Source of the DNA: Pseudomonas violetae
Lineage (GTDB): Bacteria > Pseudomonadota > Gammaproteobacteria > Pseudomonadales > Pseudomonadaceae
Direction of reading: 5' to 3'
Assembly: GCF_023072615.1 (NCBI RefSeq)
Contig: NZ_JAKNRW010000003.1
Coordinates: 372,001-436,000 of the forward strand
DNA length: 64,000 nt
Part shown: positions 54,959 through 62,676 of the stretch, one piece after another
Layout: the number at the start of each line of letters is the position of its first letter
How positions within the stretch are numbered: position 1 is the stretch's first letter
Position numbers and translations under genes: made by a program
The notes under the pieces: generated by a model
The model's input: only the letters and a program-made list of their open reading frames with translations
Told to the model about the DNA's origin: nothing
Database searches by the model: none

Positions 54959-54994
54959 AAAAAAAACGGGTGTGGCAACCGACGCCACACCCGT
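54959..54994 (-). terminator. Rho-independent terminator of the gbu transcript
   Basis: On the minus strand ACGGGTGTGGC and its complement (54984-54994 and 54966-54976) form an 11-bp stem, and eight T follow. It lies 31 bp after the stop of the symporter gene at 55025. Confidence 0.9.
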
Positions 54995-55024
54995 CGAAGA
55001 AAACGTTAAGTCATTTTTTCGCTA

Positions 55025-56404
55025 TCAGATCATGCTCGCCGCCACTGACGGGCGACGGGACATCAGGCTTACCACCACAAAGCTCACCAGGCCGACAGCC
55101 AGGCTGTAGTAGATTGGCGTGTTGGCATCGAGGCCGTCCTTGAACATGAACACCAGTGCGGTGGCAAAACCCATGCCCATGCTGGCAATGGCGCCGGCGG
55201 TCGTTGCGCGTTTCCAGAAAATGGCCCCGATCAGCGGGATCAACATGCCACCCACCAGGAGGTTGTAGGCCAGGGTCAGGGCGCTGATAACGTCATTGAC
55301 CACCAGTGCGATGCCAAGTACGGCGATGCCGGTCAGCAGGGTAAACAGCCGGTTGATGCGCAGGCTCGACTGTTTGCCACCACGCAGTTTCGGCAGCAGG
55401 TCCTCTGTCAGTGTGGTAGACGCCGCGAGAAGGCCGGCGCTGGCGGTGGACATCATGGCGGCCAGTGCGGCAGCAATGACCAGGCCACGGATGCCGTCCG
55501 GCAAGGACAGTTTGACGATGGCGGCGAAGGCGTTGTTGACGTTGTCCAGGTCCGGAATCAACACGTGGGCGGCCATGCCTATCAGGGCGCAGGCCAGTCC
55601 GTAGAGGATGCAGTAGAAGCCAGCGAAAGTACCCGCATACTGGGCAATTTTCGCGGTCTTGACGGTGAACACCCGCTGCCAGATGTCCTGGCCGATCAGA
55701 ATCCCGAAGAAGTAGATCATGAAGTAGGTGATGATGGTGTCCCAGCCGATGGTGGTGAAGCTGAAGGCGCTAGCCGGCAGTTTCAGCACCAGTTCATCCC
55801 AGCCGCCGACGCGGTACAGGCAGATGGGTAACAGGATGAACATCAGGCCGACGGTCTTGATCACGAACTGGACGATGTCGGTCAGCGTCAGGGACCACAT
55901 GCCGCCGATCGCCGAGTAAACCACTACCACACCGCCGCCGAGCAGTACCGAGACCCAGAAAGGCAGGCCAAACAGCACTTGCAGGACGGTACCGATCGCC
56001 AGGATCGAGGTCACGCCGATCATCAGCGCGTACGCCAGCATGATCGCTGCGCTCGCGGAGCGGGCCATCGGGTTGTAGCGTTTTTCCAACACCTGGGTGA
56101 CGGTGTAGATCTTCAGCTTGAGCAGTGGCTTGGCGAGGAACAGGTTCAACGCCACGATCCCGCAGCCCAGCGCCGCGCACAGCCAGAATCCGGAAATACC
56201 ATGGACATAGCCCAGGCGCACGGTGCCGACGGTGGACGCACCACCCAGGACGGTTGCGGCCATGGTACCCATGTACAGGGTCGGGCCGAGGTTGCGACCG
56301 GCAACCAGGTAGTCTTCGTTGGTCTTGGCCTTGCGCATGCCGAAGTAGCCGAGGACCAGCATCGCGGCGGCGTATATGAGAACGACGAATAAATCCAAAG
56401 CCAT
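55025..56404 (-). CDS. Sodium:solute symporter (SSS family) of the gbu cluster
   Basis: 459 residues, about 13 membrane segments. The SSS patterns YFGMRKAKTNEDYLVAGRNL and AAALAAMMSTASAGLLAAST are present. It should import a solute with sodium. Its place as the last gene of the set gbuA, NTF2-like, NCS1 permease, symporter matches the order known in P. aeruginosa, where the cluster serves 4-guanidinobutyrate use. Its substrate may be guanidinobutyrate or a product, not shown directly. A strong terminator follows. Confidence 0.9.
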   Translation of the reverse strand: MALDLFVVLIYAAAMLVLGYFGMRKAKTNEDYLVAGRNLGPTLYMGTMAATVLGGASTVGTVRLGYVHGISGFWLCAALGCGIVALNLFLAKPLLKLKIYTVTQVLEKRYNPMARSASAAIMLAYALMIGVTSILAIGTVLQVLFGLPFWVSVLLGGGVVVVYSAIGGMWSLTLTDIVQFVIKTVGLMFILLPICLYRVGGWDELVLKLPASAFSFTTIGWDTIITYFMIYFFGILIGQDIWQRVFTVKTAKIAQYAGTFAGFYCILYGLACALIGMAAHVLIPDLDNVNNAFAAIVKLSLPDGIRGLVIAAALAAMMSTASAGLLAASTTLTEDLLPKLRGGKQSSLRINRLFTLLTGIAVLGIALVVNDVISALTLAYNLLVGGMLIPLIGAIFWKRATTAGAIASMGMGFATALVFMFKDGLDANTPIYYSLAVGLVSFVVVSLMSRRPSVAASMI

Positions 56405-56500
56405 GATGGCGTGTCTCCGATTGTCTTTTTTATGATGAGGCTGGAAAGCAGTGTGGTAATCAGGCCACAGGTATTCACCTCATTACCGTGTCAGTTGTAT

Positions 56501-58009
56501 TCAGGTGGCTTGTCTTATGACCGGCTTACCAAGCGGCTCCATGCCTTTGCTGCGTAAATCATTCGGGCCAAACACCGCCCTGGGTTCGGGGAACAGGCTC
56601 AGCAGTACCAGGTACACCACCGAGGCCAGGCCCAGGGTGACTGGCAGGCTGATGTCGATGCCGTCGGCCAGGTTGCCCAGCGGTCCAACGAATTGTCCTG
56701 GCAGGTTGACGAAGCACAGACCCACCAGCGCACTCGGGATCCATGCCCCCAGGCCACGCCAGTTCCAGCCGTGGGTGAACCAGTAGCGGCCACCTTTTTC
56801 GCCGCGGGTGAATACCTGCAAATCATCCGGGCAATAAAAACCACGGCGCACCACCAGGCCAATGATCATGATCACCATCCATGGCGTGGTGCAGGTGATG
56901 ATCAGTACGGCGAAAGTCGAAACGCTTTGCACCAGGTTGGCGGCGAAGCGACCGATGAAGATGAAGGCAATCGACATCACCCCGATCAGCAGCGTGGCCT
57001 TGACCCGGGACAGCACACGCGGAAACACGCTGGACATGTCCAGCCCGGTGCCATAAAGGGAAGTGGTGCCCGTGGACATGCCGCCGATCACCGCGATCAG
57101 GCACACCGGCAGGAAGAACCAGCTGGGCGAAACGGCCAGCAGCCCGCCGACATAGTTATTGGCGGCGATGTAGTTCGGTGCCTTGATTGCCACGATGGTG
57201 GCAGTGGCCAGGCCGAACAGGAACGGGATCAGGGTGGCAAGCTGTGCCGCGATCACCGCGAACATGATCCGGCCCTTCGGGGTGTCACGCGGGATGTACC
57301 GCGACCAGTCACCTAGGAACGCGCCGAAGGAAATCGGGTTGCTCATGGCCACCAGCGCCGCACCGATAAACGCTGCCCAGAAGCCGGCCTGGCCCATGGC
57401 GACGGTGCCGGCGAACTGGCTGTCGAAGGTCGGGGCGAAGGCGAAGATGCCGAGCAGGAACAGCGCGCTGGCCGCCCATACCGCAATGCGATTGACCCAC
57501 AGCATGAAGCGGAAGCCGTAGATACACACGGTCAGCACCAGGATCGCAAATAATCCGTAGGCCAGGCCCAGGCTCAGGTCGGTTTCCGGCAGGCCGATCA
57601 GGCGTTTGGCGCCGCCGATCAACGCATCGCCCGAGCTCCACACCGACAGTGAGAAGAAGGCGATGGCGGTGAGCAACGACAGGAACGAACCGACGATCCG
57701 CCCGTGCACGCCGAAGTGCGCACCGGAAGACACGGCATTGTTGGTGCCGTTGATCGGGCCGAACAGGCCCATTGGCGCAAGGATCAGAGCGCCGAGCACG
57801 ACGCCCAGCACGATCGCCCAGACACCGGCCTGGAAGGACAGGCCAAACAACACCGGGAAGCTGCCGAGCACGGCGGTTGCGAAGGTGTTGGCGCCGCCGA
57901 AGATCAGGCGAAAAAGGTCGTTGGGACGGGCATCGCGTTCGTGATCCGGGATCTGTTCGACCCCGTTTGTTTCAATGCTGCTAAGGCTTTTTTCTTTGTT
58001 GTTATTCAT
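56501..58009 (-). CDS. NCS1 family permease of the gbu cluster
   Basis: 502 residues with about 12 membrane segments. IFGGANTFATAVLGSFPVLFGLSFQ and SNPISFGAFLGDWSRYIP are patterns of the nucleobase:cation symporter-1 (cytosine/purine/allantoin) family. It carries a hydrophilic N-terminal extension (residues 1-30). In the gbu cluster it probably imports a guanidino or amine compound rather than a nucleobase; this is inferred from context. The gap to the symporter gene is 96 bp. Confidence 0.9.
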   Translation of the reverse strand: MNNNKEKSLSSIETNGVEQIPDHERDARPNDLFRLIFGGANTFATAVLGSFPVLFGLSFQAGVWAIVLGVVLGALILAPMGLFGPINGTNNAVSSGAHFGVHGRIVGSFLSLLTAIAFFSLSVWSSGDALIGGAKRLIGLPETDLSLGLAYGLFAILVLTVCIYGFRFMLWVNRIAVWAASALFLLGIFAFAPTFDSQFAGTVAMGQAGFWAAFIGAALVAMSNPISFGAFLGDWSRYIPRDTPKGRIMFAVIAAQLATLIPFLFGLATATIVAIKAPNYIAANNYVGGLLAVSPSWFFLPVCLIAVIGGMSTGTTSLYGTGLDMSSVFPRVLSRVKATLLIGVMSIAFIFIGRFAANLVQSVSTFAVLIITCTTPWMVIMIIGLVVRRGFYCPDDLQVFTRGEKGGRYWFTHGWNWRGLGAWIPSALVGLCFVNLPGQFVGPLGNLADGIDISLPVTLGLASVVYLVLLSLFPEPRAVFGPNDLRSKGMEPLGKPVIRQAT

Positions 58010-58063
58010 GATCTGCTCCGATCATAAAGGCGCGCTCATCGTGTGTGAGCGTCACCTGTTTGG

Positions 58064-58486
58064 CTAAGGGTTTGGCAGCCCTTCCGGCATCGCGGATAAA
58101 TGTTCGTGGCAGGCCAGCCAATGGCCTTGTTGTTCTTGGCCAGACGGCTGTTTTCTGAAAACAATCGTCTCGCGCTCTTGGCTGAAGTGTTGCTCCCCTT
58201 GCATGCGCAGCTCGGTGGCCACGTCATGGATGAAAATCGCCACATCACCCTGGAGGCTGACGAAAGCGTTGCTTGAGGTGCACGAGAGCACCTCGAAGCC
58301 ATCCACGGAGCGCCAGCTGTTCCACAACGCTTGATAGGCATCGCGCGACAGCAGGGGCTGTTCGAGGGTGTAGAAGACGAAGCTGGCATCGGCGCTAAAA
58401 GCGCCGAAGTAGGCTTCGTGGTCGTTACGGGCAAAGGCCGACACCAGATCGGCGGCGGCTTGCAATACTTGATCGCGCTCGTTCAT
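58064..58486 (-). CDS. NTF2/SnoaL-like protein of the gbu cluster
   Basis: 140 residues of the nuclear-transport-factor-2-like fold (N-terminal helix QAAADLVSAFARNDHEAYFGAF, then strands FVFYTLEQPLLSRDAYQALW and GDVAIFIHDVATEL). Such small cone-shaped proteins can be isomerases, dehydratases or ligand-binding subunits. No clear catalytic set was recognised. It follows gbuA by nine bases and keeps this position in other Pseudomonas, so it is probably part of the pathway or its control. Confidence 0.85.
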   Translation of the reverse strand: MNERDQVLQAAADLVSAFARNDHEAYFGAFSADASFVFYTLEQPLLSRDAYQALWNSWRSVDGFEVLSCTSSNAFVSLQGDVAIFIHDVATELRMQGEQHFSQERETIVFRKQPSGQEQQGHWLACHEHLSAMPEGLPNP

Positions 58487-58495
58487 GACCAGCCC

Positions 58496-59446
58496 TCAAC
58501 GATGAACCACGCCCGGGAGTACGCAGAGCATTTCGTACAGCAGGTTGGCGGCCAGCAGCGAGGTATTTCCGGTGGTGTCGTAAGCGGGCGAGACTTCTAC
58601 CAGATCGCAACCGACCAGGTCGAGGCCTTGGCAGCCACGCACGATCTCGATCGCTTGAATGGTCGTCAGGCCGCCGATCTCCGGGGTACCGGTGCCCGGA
58701 GCCCAGGCCGGATCGATGCCGTCAATGTCAAAACTCAGGTACACCGGACCGCCACCGACTTTCTCCCGAACTTCAGCCATCAGCGGCGCGAGGGATTTGT
58801 GCCAGCACTCTTCTGCCTGGACGACGCGAAAGCCCTGGTTGCGGCTCCAGTTGAAGTCGTCGGCGGTGTAGCCCTGGGCGCGCAGGCCAATTTGCACTAC
58901 GCGGTCCGGGTCCAGCAGGCCTTCCTCGACAGCGCGACGGAAGGTGGTGCCGTGGGCGATTTTCTCGCCGAACATGTGATCGTTGACATCCGCGTGGGCG
59001 TCGATGTGCACCAGGCCGACTTTGCCGTGCTTTTTGTGGATGGCACGCAGGATCGGCAGGGTAATGGTGTGGTCGCCGCCCAGGGTCAGGGGGATCACGT
59101 CGTGTTCGAGGATGTTGTCGTAGGACTCTTCGATGATCCGTACGGCGTCCAGCAGATTGAAGGTGTTGATTGCGACGTCGCCGATGTCGGCCACCGACAG
59201 CGAATCGAACGGAGCAGCGCCGGTCGCCATGTTGTACGGGCGGATCATTACCGATTCGGCGCGGATTTCCCGAGGTCCAAAACGGGTGCCAGGGCGCAGG
59301 GAGGTACCGATGTCCAGGGGCACGCCAACGAAGGCAGCGTCCAGGCCGGCAGCGGTAGGCACATGGGGAAGTCGCATCATGGTGGCGATGCCGCCGAAGC
59401 GCGGCATTTCGTTGCCGCCCAGTGGTTGGTGAAGGATCTTGTCCAC
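58496..59446 (-). CDS. gbuA: Guanidinobutyrase
   Basis: 316 residues of the arginase/agmatinase (ureohydrolase) family. The manganese ligands are seen in LGGDHTIT, VHIDAHADVND and SFDIDGIDPAWAPGTG. It begins VDKILHQPLGGNEMPRFGG and matches the P. aeruginosa GbuA sequence closely as I recall it. It splits 4-guanidinobutyrate to 4-aminobutyrate and urea. GTG at 59446 has GAGG nine bases upstream; ATG codons at 59464 and 59461 do not. It heads the gbu operon and diverges from gbuR. Confidence 0.93.
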   Translation of the reverse strand: MDKILHQPLGGNEMPRFGGIATMMRLPHVPTAAGLDAAFVGVPLDIGTSLRPGTRFGPREIRAESVMIRPYNMATGAAPFDSLSVADIGDVAINTFNLLDAVRIIEESYDNILEHDVIPLTLGGDHTITLPILRAIHKKHGKVGLVHIDAHADVNDHMFGEKIAHGTTFRRAVEEGLLDPDRVVQIGLRAQGYTADDFNWSRNQGFRVVQAEECWHKSLAPLMAEVREKVGGGPVYLSFDIDGIDPAWAPGTGTPEIGGLTTIQAIEIVRGCQGLDLVGCDLVEVSPAYDTTGNTSLLAANLLYEMLCVLPGVVHR

Positions 59447-59529
59447 GGGTTCAGGCCTCATCATTTTTTTGTATTAGGCGCCGATTCTGCGAAATGTAGT
59501 GGCGGGGAAGAATCGCTACGGACAAATAC

Positions 59530-59553
59530 TTAGTTCAGGTTTTTCTAAACTAA
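59530..59553. promoter_or_regulatory. Candidate GbuR operator
   Basis: TTAGTT and AACTAA are exact complements with a 12-base spacer (CAGGTTTTTCTA) between gbuA and gbuR. It lies 84 bp before the gbuA start, the usual distance for a LysR recognition site. A REP doublet (59594-59726) separates it from gbuR; otherwise the 303-bp gap holds nothing more. Confidence 0.6.
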
Positions 59554-59593
59554 TGCAGAGCACACAGATAGACTGTCGACGCGAACACAACCC

Positions 59594-59726
59594 CTGTGGC
59601 TAGGGAGCTTGCTCCCGCTGGGCTGCGAAGCAGCCCCAAAACCATTACCCCATTGCATCAGATGTAACGCATCAGGCATTTCACGACTGCTGCGCAGCCG
59701 AGCGGGAGCGAGCTCCCTCGCCACAA
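59594..59726. repeat. REP doublet between gbuA and gbuR
   Basis: Left copy CTGTGGCTAGGGAGCTTGCT (59594) and inverted right copy ending GGGAGCGAGCTCCCTCGCCA (59726) with inner GGGCTGCGAAGCAGC-type repeats. It is 133 bp long and ends 24 bp before the gbuR start codon, so gbuR transcription either runs through it or starts inside it. Confidence 0.85.
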
Positions 59727-59749
59727 AAGCGACGTACCGAGGAGCTCCC

Positions 59750-60643
59750 ATGGCCAACGCTTTACCTGACCTGAAACTATTGCGCATTTTTGTCAGCGTG
59801 GTTCGCCATCAGGGGTTTGCCACTGCCCAGCAGGAGCTCAACCTCTCGACCTCGGCCATCAGCACCTACATGAGCCAGCTCGAAGCTGCCCTCGGCCTGG
59901 TGCTCTGCCATCGCGGGCGTGGCGGTTTCAGCCTGACCAGCAAGGGTGAGCTGTTCCATCAGGAAACCCTGCGGCTGCTGGCCGAGCTCGAAGGGTTCGA
60001 GCAATATGCCGCAGCGCTCAAGGGCGAGTTGCGCGGCACGCTGAACCTGGGGGTCATCGACTCCACCGTCAGCGACAAGGCCCTGCCGTTCGCCGAGGCC
60101 ATCGGCGCCTACAGCCAGGAGCACCCGGCCGTGCATCTGCACTTGTCGGTCATGAGCCCCTACGAGCTGCAACTCGGCGTGCAGGACAATCGCCTGGACC
60201 TGGCCATAGGCGCGTTTTCCACGCGCATGAGCGGGCTGGTCTACATGCCGCTGTACCGGGAGCAACACTGGTTGTACTGCAGCAGCCGGCATCCGCTGTT
60301 CACCGAGCGGCGCATCCCTGAGCAGGTCATCACCCAGCAGCGCATGGTCGGTCGGGGCTACTGGAGCCAGGCGGAACTGGCGCGGCACGGCTTCAAACAC
60401 AGCGCTGCCACGGTGGAGAGTATGGAAGCGCAGTTGATCCTGGTGTTGTCGGGTGCATACATCGGCTACCTGCCCGAACACTACGCCCAGGCCTGGGCCG
60501 ACAAGGGTGATCTGCGGGTGTTGCTGCCGGCGACCTTTGGTTACCAGGCGCCTTTTTCCATGATCGTGCGCCGTGGTCGCAGCCGCGAACCGTTGATCCA
60601 GACGTTCCGCGACCTTCTGAAAGCGCAACTCAATCAGGCTTGA
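59750..60643 (+). CDS. gbuR: LysR-family regulator of the gbu cluster
   Basis: 297 residues. The HTH (GFATAQQELNLSTSAISTYMSQLEAALG) and effector domain (LNLGVIDSTVSDKALPFAEA) are typical. It diverges from gbuA exactly as GbuR does in P. aeruginosa, where it activates gbuA in response to 4-guanidinobutyrate. GAGGAG lies five bases before the ATG at 59750, which is chosen over an in-frame start within the REP element. Confidence 0.87.
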   Translation: MANALPDLKLLRIFVSVVRHQGFATAQQELNLSTSAISTYMSQLEAALGLVLCHRGRGGFSLTSKGELFHQETLRLLAELEGFEQYAAALKGELRGTLNLGVIDSTVSDKALPFAEAIGAYSQEHPAVHLHLSVMSPYELQLGVQDNRLDLAIGAFSTRMSGLVYMPLYREQHWLYCSSRHPLFTERRIPEQVITQQRMVGRGYWSQAELARHGFKHSAATVESMEAQLILVLSGAYIGYLPEHYAQAWADKGDLRVLLPATFGYQAPFSMIVRRGRSREPLIQTFRDLLKAQLNQA

Positions 60644-60647
60644 AATA

Positions 60648-61244
60648 ATGTCCAGAAACCATTGCCCGCGCTGCCTGCGCCCAGAAGCCCATTGCCTTTG
60701 CCCCTTGATCCCGAGTCTCGACAGCCGAACCCGGGTGCTGGTGCTGCAGCATCCGAGTGAAGTGAGCCACGCGTTGAATACTGCACGGTTGGCTGCGCTT
60801 GGCCTGACCAATGCCGTGTTGATCGTCGGTGAAGTGTTTGCGGATCTGCCGGCTCTGTTGAATCAGCCGGGGTACCAGGCGCGGCTGCTGTTTCCGGGCG
60901 AGGATGCGCAAACGTTGCAGGGCTATGTCGCGGATGATCAGGCGCTATTGCTGGTGGTCCCGGACGGTACCTGGCGCAAGGCGCGCAAGATGCTGCACCT
61001 CAACCCGCAGCTGGCGGCGTTGCCCAGGGTGACGCTGGCGCAGGGCGGGGTGTCCCGGTATCGACTGCGCAAGGCGCCGGGGCCGGGGGCTTTGTCAACG
61101 GTGGAGGCGATTGTGCAGGCGTTGCAGGTGCTGGAAGCGCCGAGTTCTTTTGAGCCGCTGCTGAAGCCGTTCGAGGCGTTGATCGAGGGACAGATTGCGG
61201 CGATGGGGGAGGAGGTTTTTTTGCGTAATCATGGGCCGAAGTAG
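60648..61244 (+). CDS. DTW domain tRNA-uridine aminocarboxypropyltransferase
   Basis: 198 residues. The N-terminal zinc-type pattern CPRCLRPEAHCLC is followed by the DTW-domain motifs VVPDGTWRKARKML (the D-x-T-W core) and LSTVEAIVQAL. Enzymes of this family (TapT/YfiP) add a 3-amino-3-carboxypropyl group from AdoMet to a tRNA uridine. It starts four bases after the gbuR stop, so it may be co-transcribed with gbuR, though no functional link is known. Confidence 0.9.
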   Translation: MSRNHCPRCLRPEAHCLCPLIPSLDSRTRVLVLQHPSEVSHALNTARLAALGLTNAVLIVGEVFADLPALLNQPGYQARLLFPGEDAQTLQGYVADDQALLLVVPDGTWRKARKMLHLNPQLAALPRVTLAQGGVSRYRLRKAPGPGALSTVEAIVQALQVLEAPSSFEPLLKPFEALIEGQIAAMGEEVFLRNHGPK

Positions 61245-61293
61245 GTGTTGCCCGCGAAGACGGTAGACCTATCACCACAACTCCAGGCCAGAC

Positions 61294-62667
61294 CTACCGC
61301 TCGCGCATCGCCTCGGTCCGCGCCTTCAGCACAGGCTTGAGCAGGTAATCCAGCACACTCTTCTCCCCGGTGATGATATCCACCGTCGCCACCATCCCCG
61401 GAATGATCAGCAATGGCTTGACATCCCCACCCAGGTGATTCTTGTCGGTGCGCACCTGAATCAGATAAAAGCTGTTGCCCTTGTCATCGGTGATGGTGTC
61501 CGCGCCAATCAACTCCAGCTTCGCCTTCAACCCGCCATAGATCGTGTAGTCGTAGGCACTGAATTTAACCATCGCCCGCTGCCCAGGATGCAGGAACGCC
61601 ACGTCCTGCGGACGGACCTTGGCCTCGATCAGCAGGTTGTCTTCCAGCGGCACGATTTCCATCATGTCGCTACCTGGTTGGACCACGCCACCGATGGTGT
61701 TGACCTTGAGCACCTTGATAATCCCGTGAACCGGCGAGACAACAGTGGTGCGGGTTACGCGGTCGTCGATGGCGATGCTCGAAGCGGTGATTTTCGACAG
61801 GTCGGTGCGTTTCTCGTTGAGCTCCTTGGCGGCGTCCGAACGGAAGGATTGTTCGGACTCGTCGATCTTGCTTTTGATTTCAGCGATCGCCGATTCAGCC
61901 CGAGGGATGGCCAGGGTCGTGGCATTCAGCGAGCCGCGAATTTCCACCGCGCTGCGCTTGAGCCGAAGGATTTCCACTGGCGACACCGCACCGGTACCGA
62001 CCAGCGGAGCGGACATGTTCATCTCTTGTTGGAGTAATGCCAGGCTCGAACTGAATTGCCCTTGTTTCGAGCGAAATTCCGCCAGCTCTTGGGTTTTTTG
62101 CCGAAGTTGTTCGCTGAGCGTGCGCTGTTCACTGGCCAGTCGACGCTGCCGTTGTTCATAGAGCGAGCGTTCGTCTTCGGCCACCTGCGGCGCCTTGGCG
62201 ATCACCTCGGCCGACAGCTTGAAAGGCCGGCCTTCCGCCTCGGCGGACAGGCGTTCAACTTGGGCGGTCAAGGCATACCGATCCACCTCGCTTTCACCCT
62301 TATTCGATAAAAAACGCGTGTCGTCCAGGCGCAGCAGGGTATCGCCCTTGTCCACCATTTGCCCCTCGCGGACAAAGATCTCGGTGACGATGCCGCCTTC
62401 CAGGTTTTGAATTACCTGAACCTTGCTCGACGGAATCGCCTTGCCTTCACCCATGGTGACTTCCTGGAGCACGGCGTATTTGGCCCAGACCACTGCGCTG
62501 ACTATCAGCCCGGCTGCCAGCCACACGGTGATTCGCGACCAGCGTGGTGAATCCTGCAATGTCGCGCCGGCGGTCTCCGGCATGAACTCGCTCTCGGCGC
62601 TTTTCCTGAAACTGCCGAAGTAACCGCGCGGCTTTGAATCAGACGTGTCGGATGTTGATCGGGCCAT
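61294..62667 (-). CDS. lapC: HlyD-type membrane fusion protein of a type I secretion system, LapC-like
   Basis: 457 residues. A cytoplasmic leader with serines precedes one membrane segment (ITVWLAAGLIVSAVVWAKYA). A biotinyl-lipoyl-like hairpin domain with a long coiled coil (residues about 145-300, RRLASEQRTLSEQLRQKTQEL) and a C-terminal barrel follow. IPSSKVQVIQNLEGGIV and YDYTIYGGLKAKLELIGADT are HlyD/LapC patterns. It joins the LapB ABC transporter to an outer-membrane pore for adhesin export. GGAG six bases before ATG 62667 fixes the start, nine bases after lapB. The MapC paralogue is an alternative name. Confidence 0.85.
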   Translation of the reverse strand: MARSTSDTSDSKPRGYFGSFRKSAESEFMPETAGATLQDSPRWSRITVWLAAGLIVSAVVWAKYAVLQEVTMGEGKAIPSSKVQVIQNLEGGIVTEIFVREGQMVDKGDTLLRLDDTRFLSNKGESEVDRYALTAQVERLSAEAEGRPFKLSAEVIAKAPQVAEDERSLYEQRQRRLASEQRTLSEQLRQKTQELAEFRSKQGQFSSSLALLQQEMNMSAPLVGTGAVSPVEILRLKRSAVEIRGSLNATTLAIPRAESAIAEIKSKIDESEQSFRSDAAKELNEKRTDLSKITASSIAIDDRVTRTTVVSPVHGIIKVLKVNTIGGVVQPGSDMMEIVPLEDNLLIEAKVRPQDVAFLHPGQRAMVKFSAYDYTIYGGLKAKLELIGADTITDDKGNSFYLIQVRTDKNHLGGDVKPLLIIPGMVATVDIITGEKSVLDYLLKPVLKARTEAMRER

Positions 62668-62676
62668 GGGCAACTC

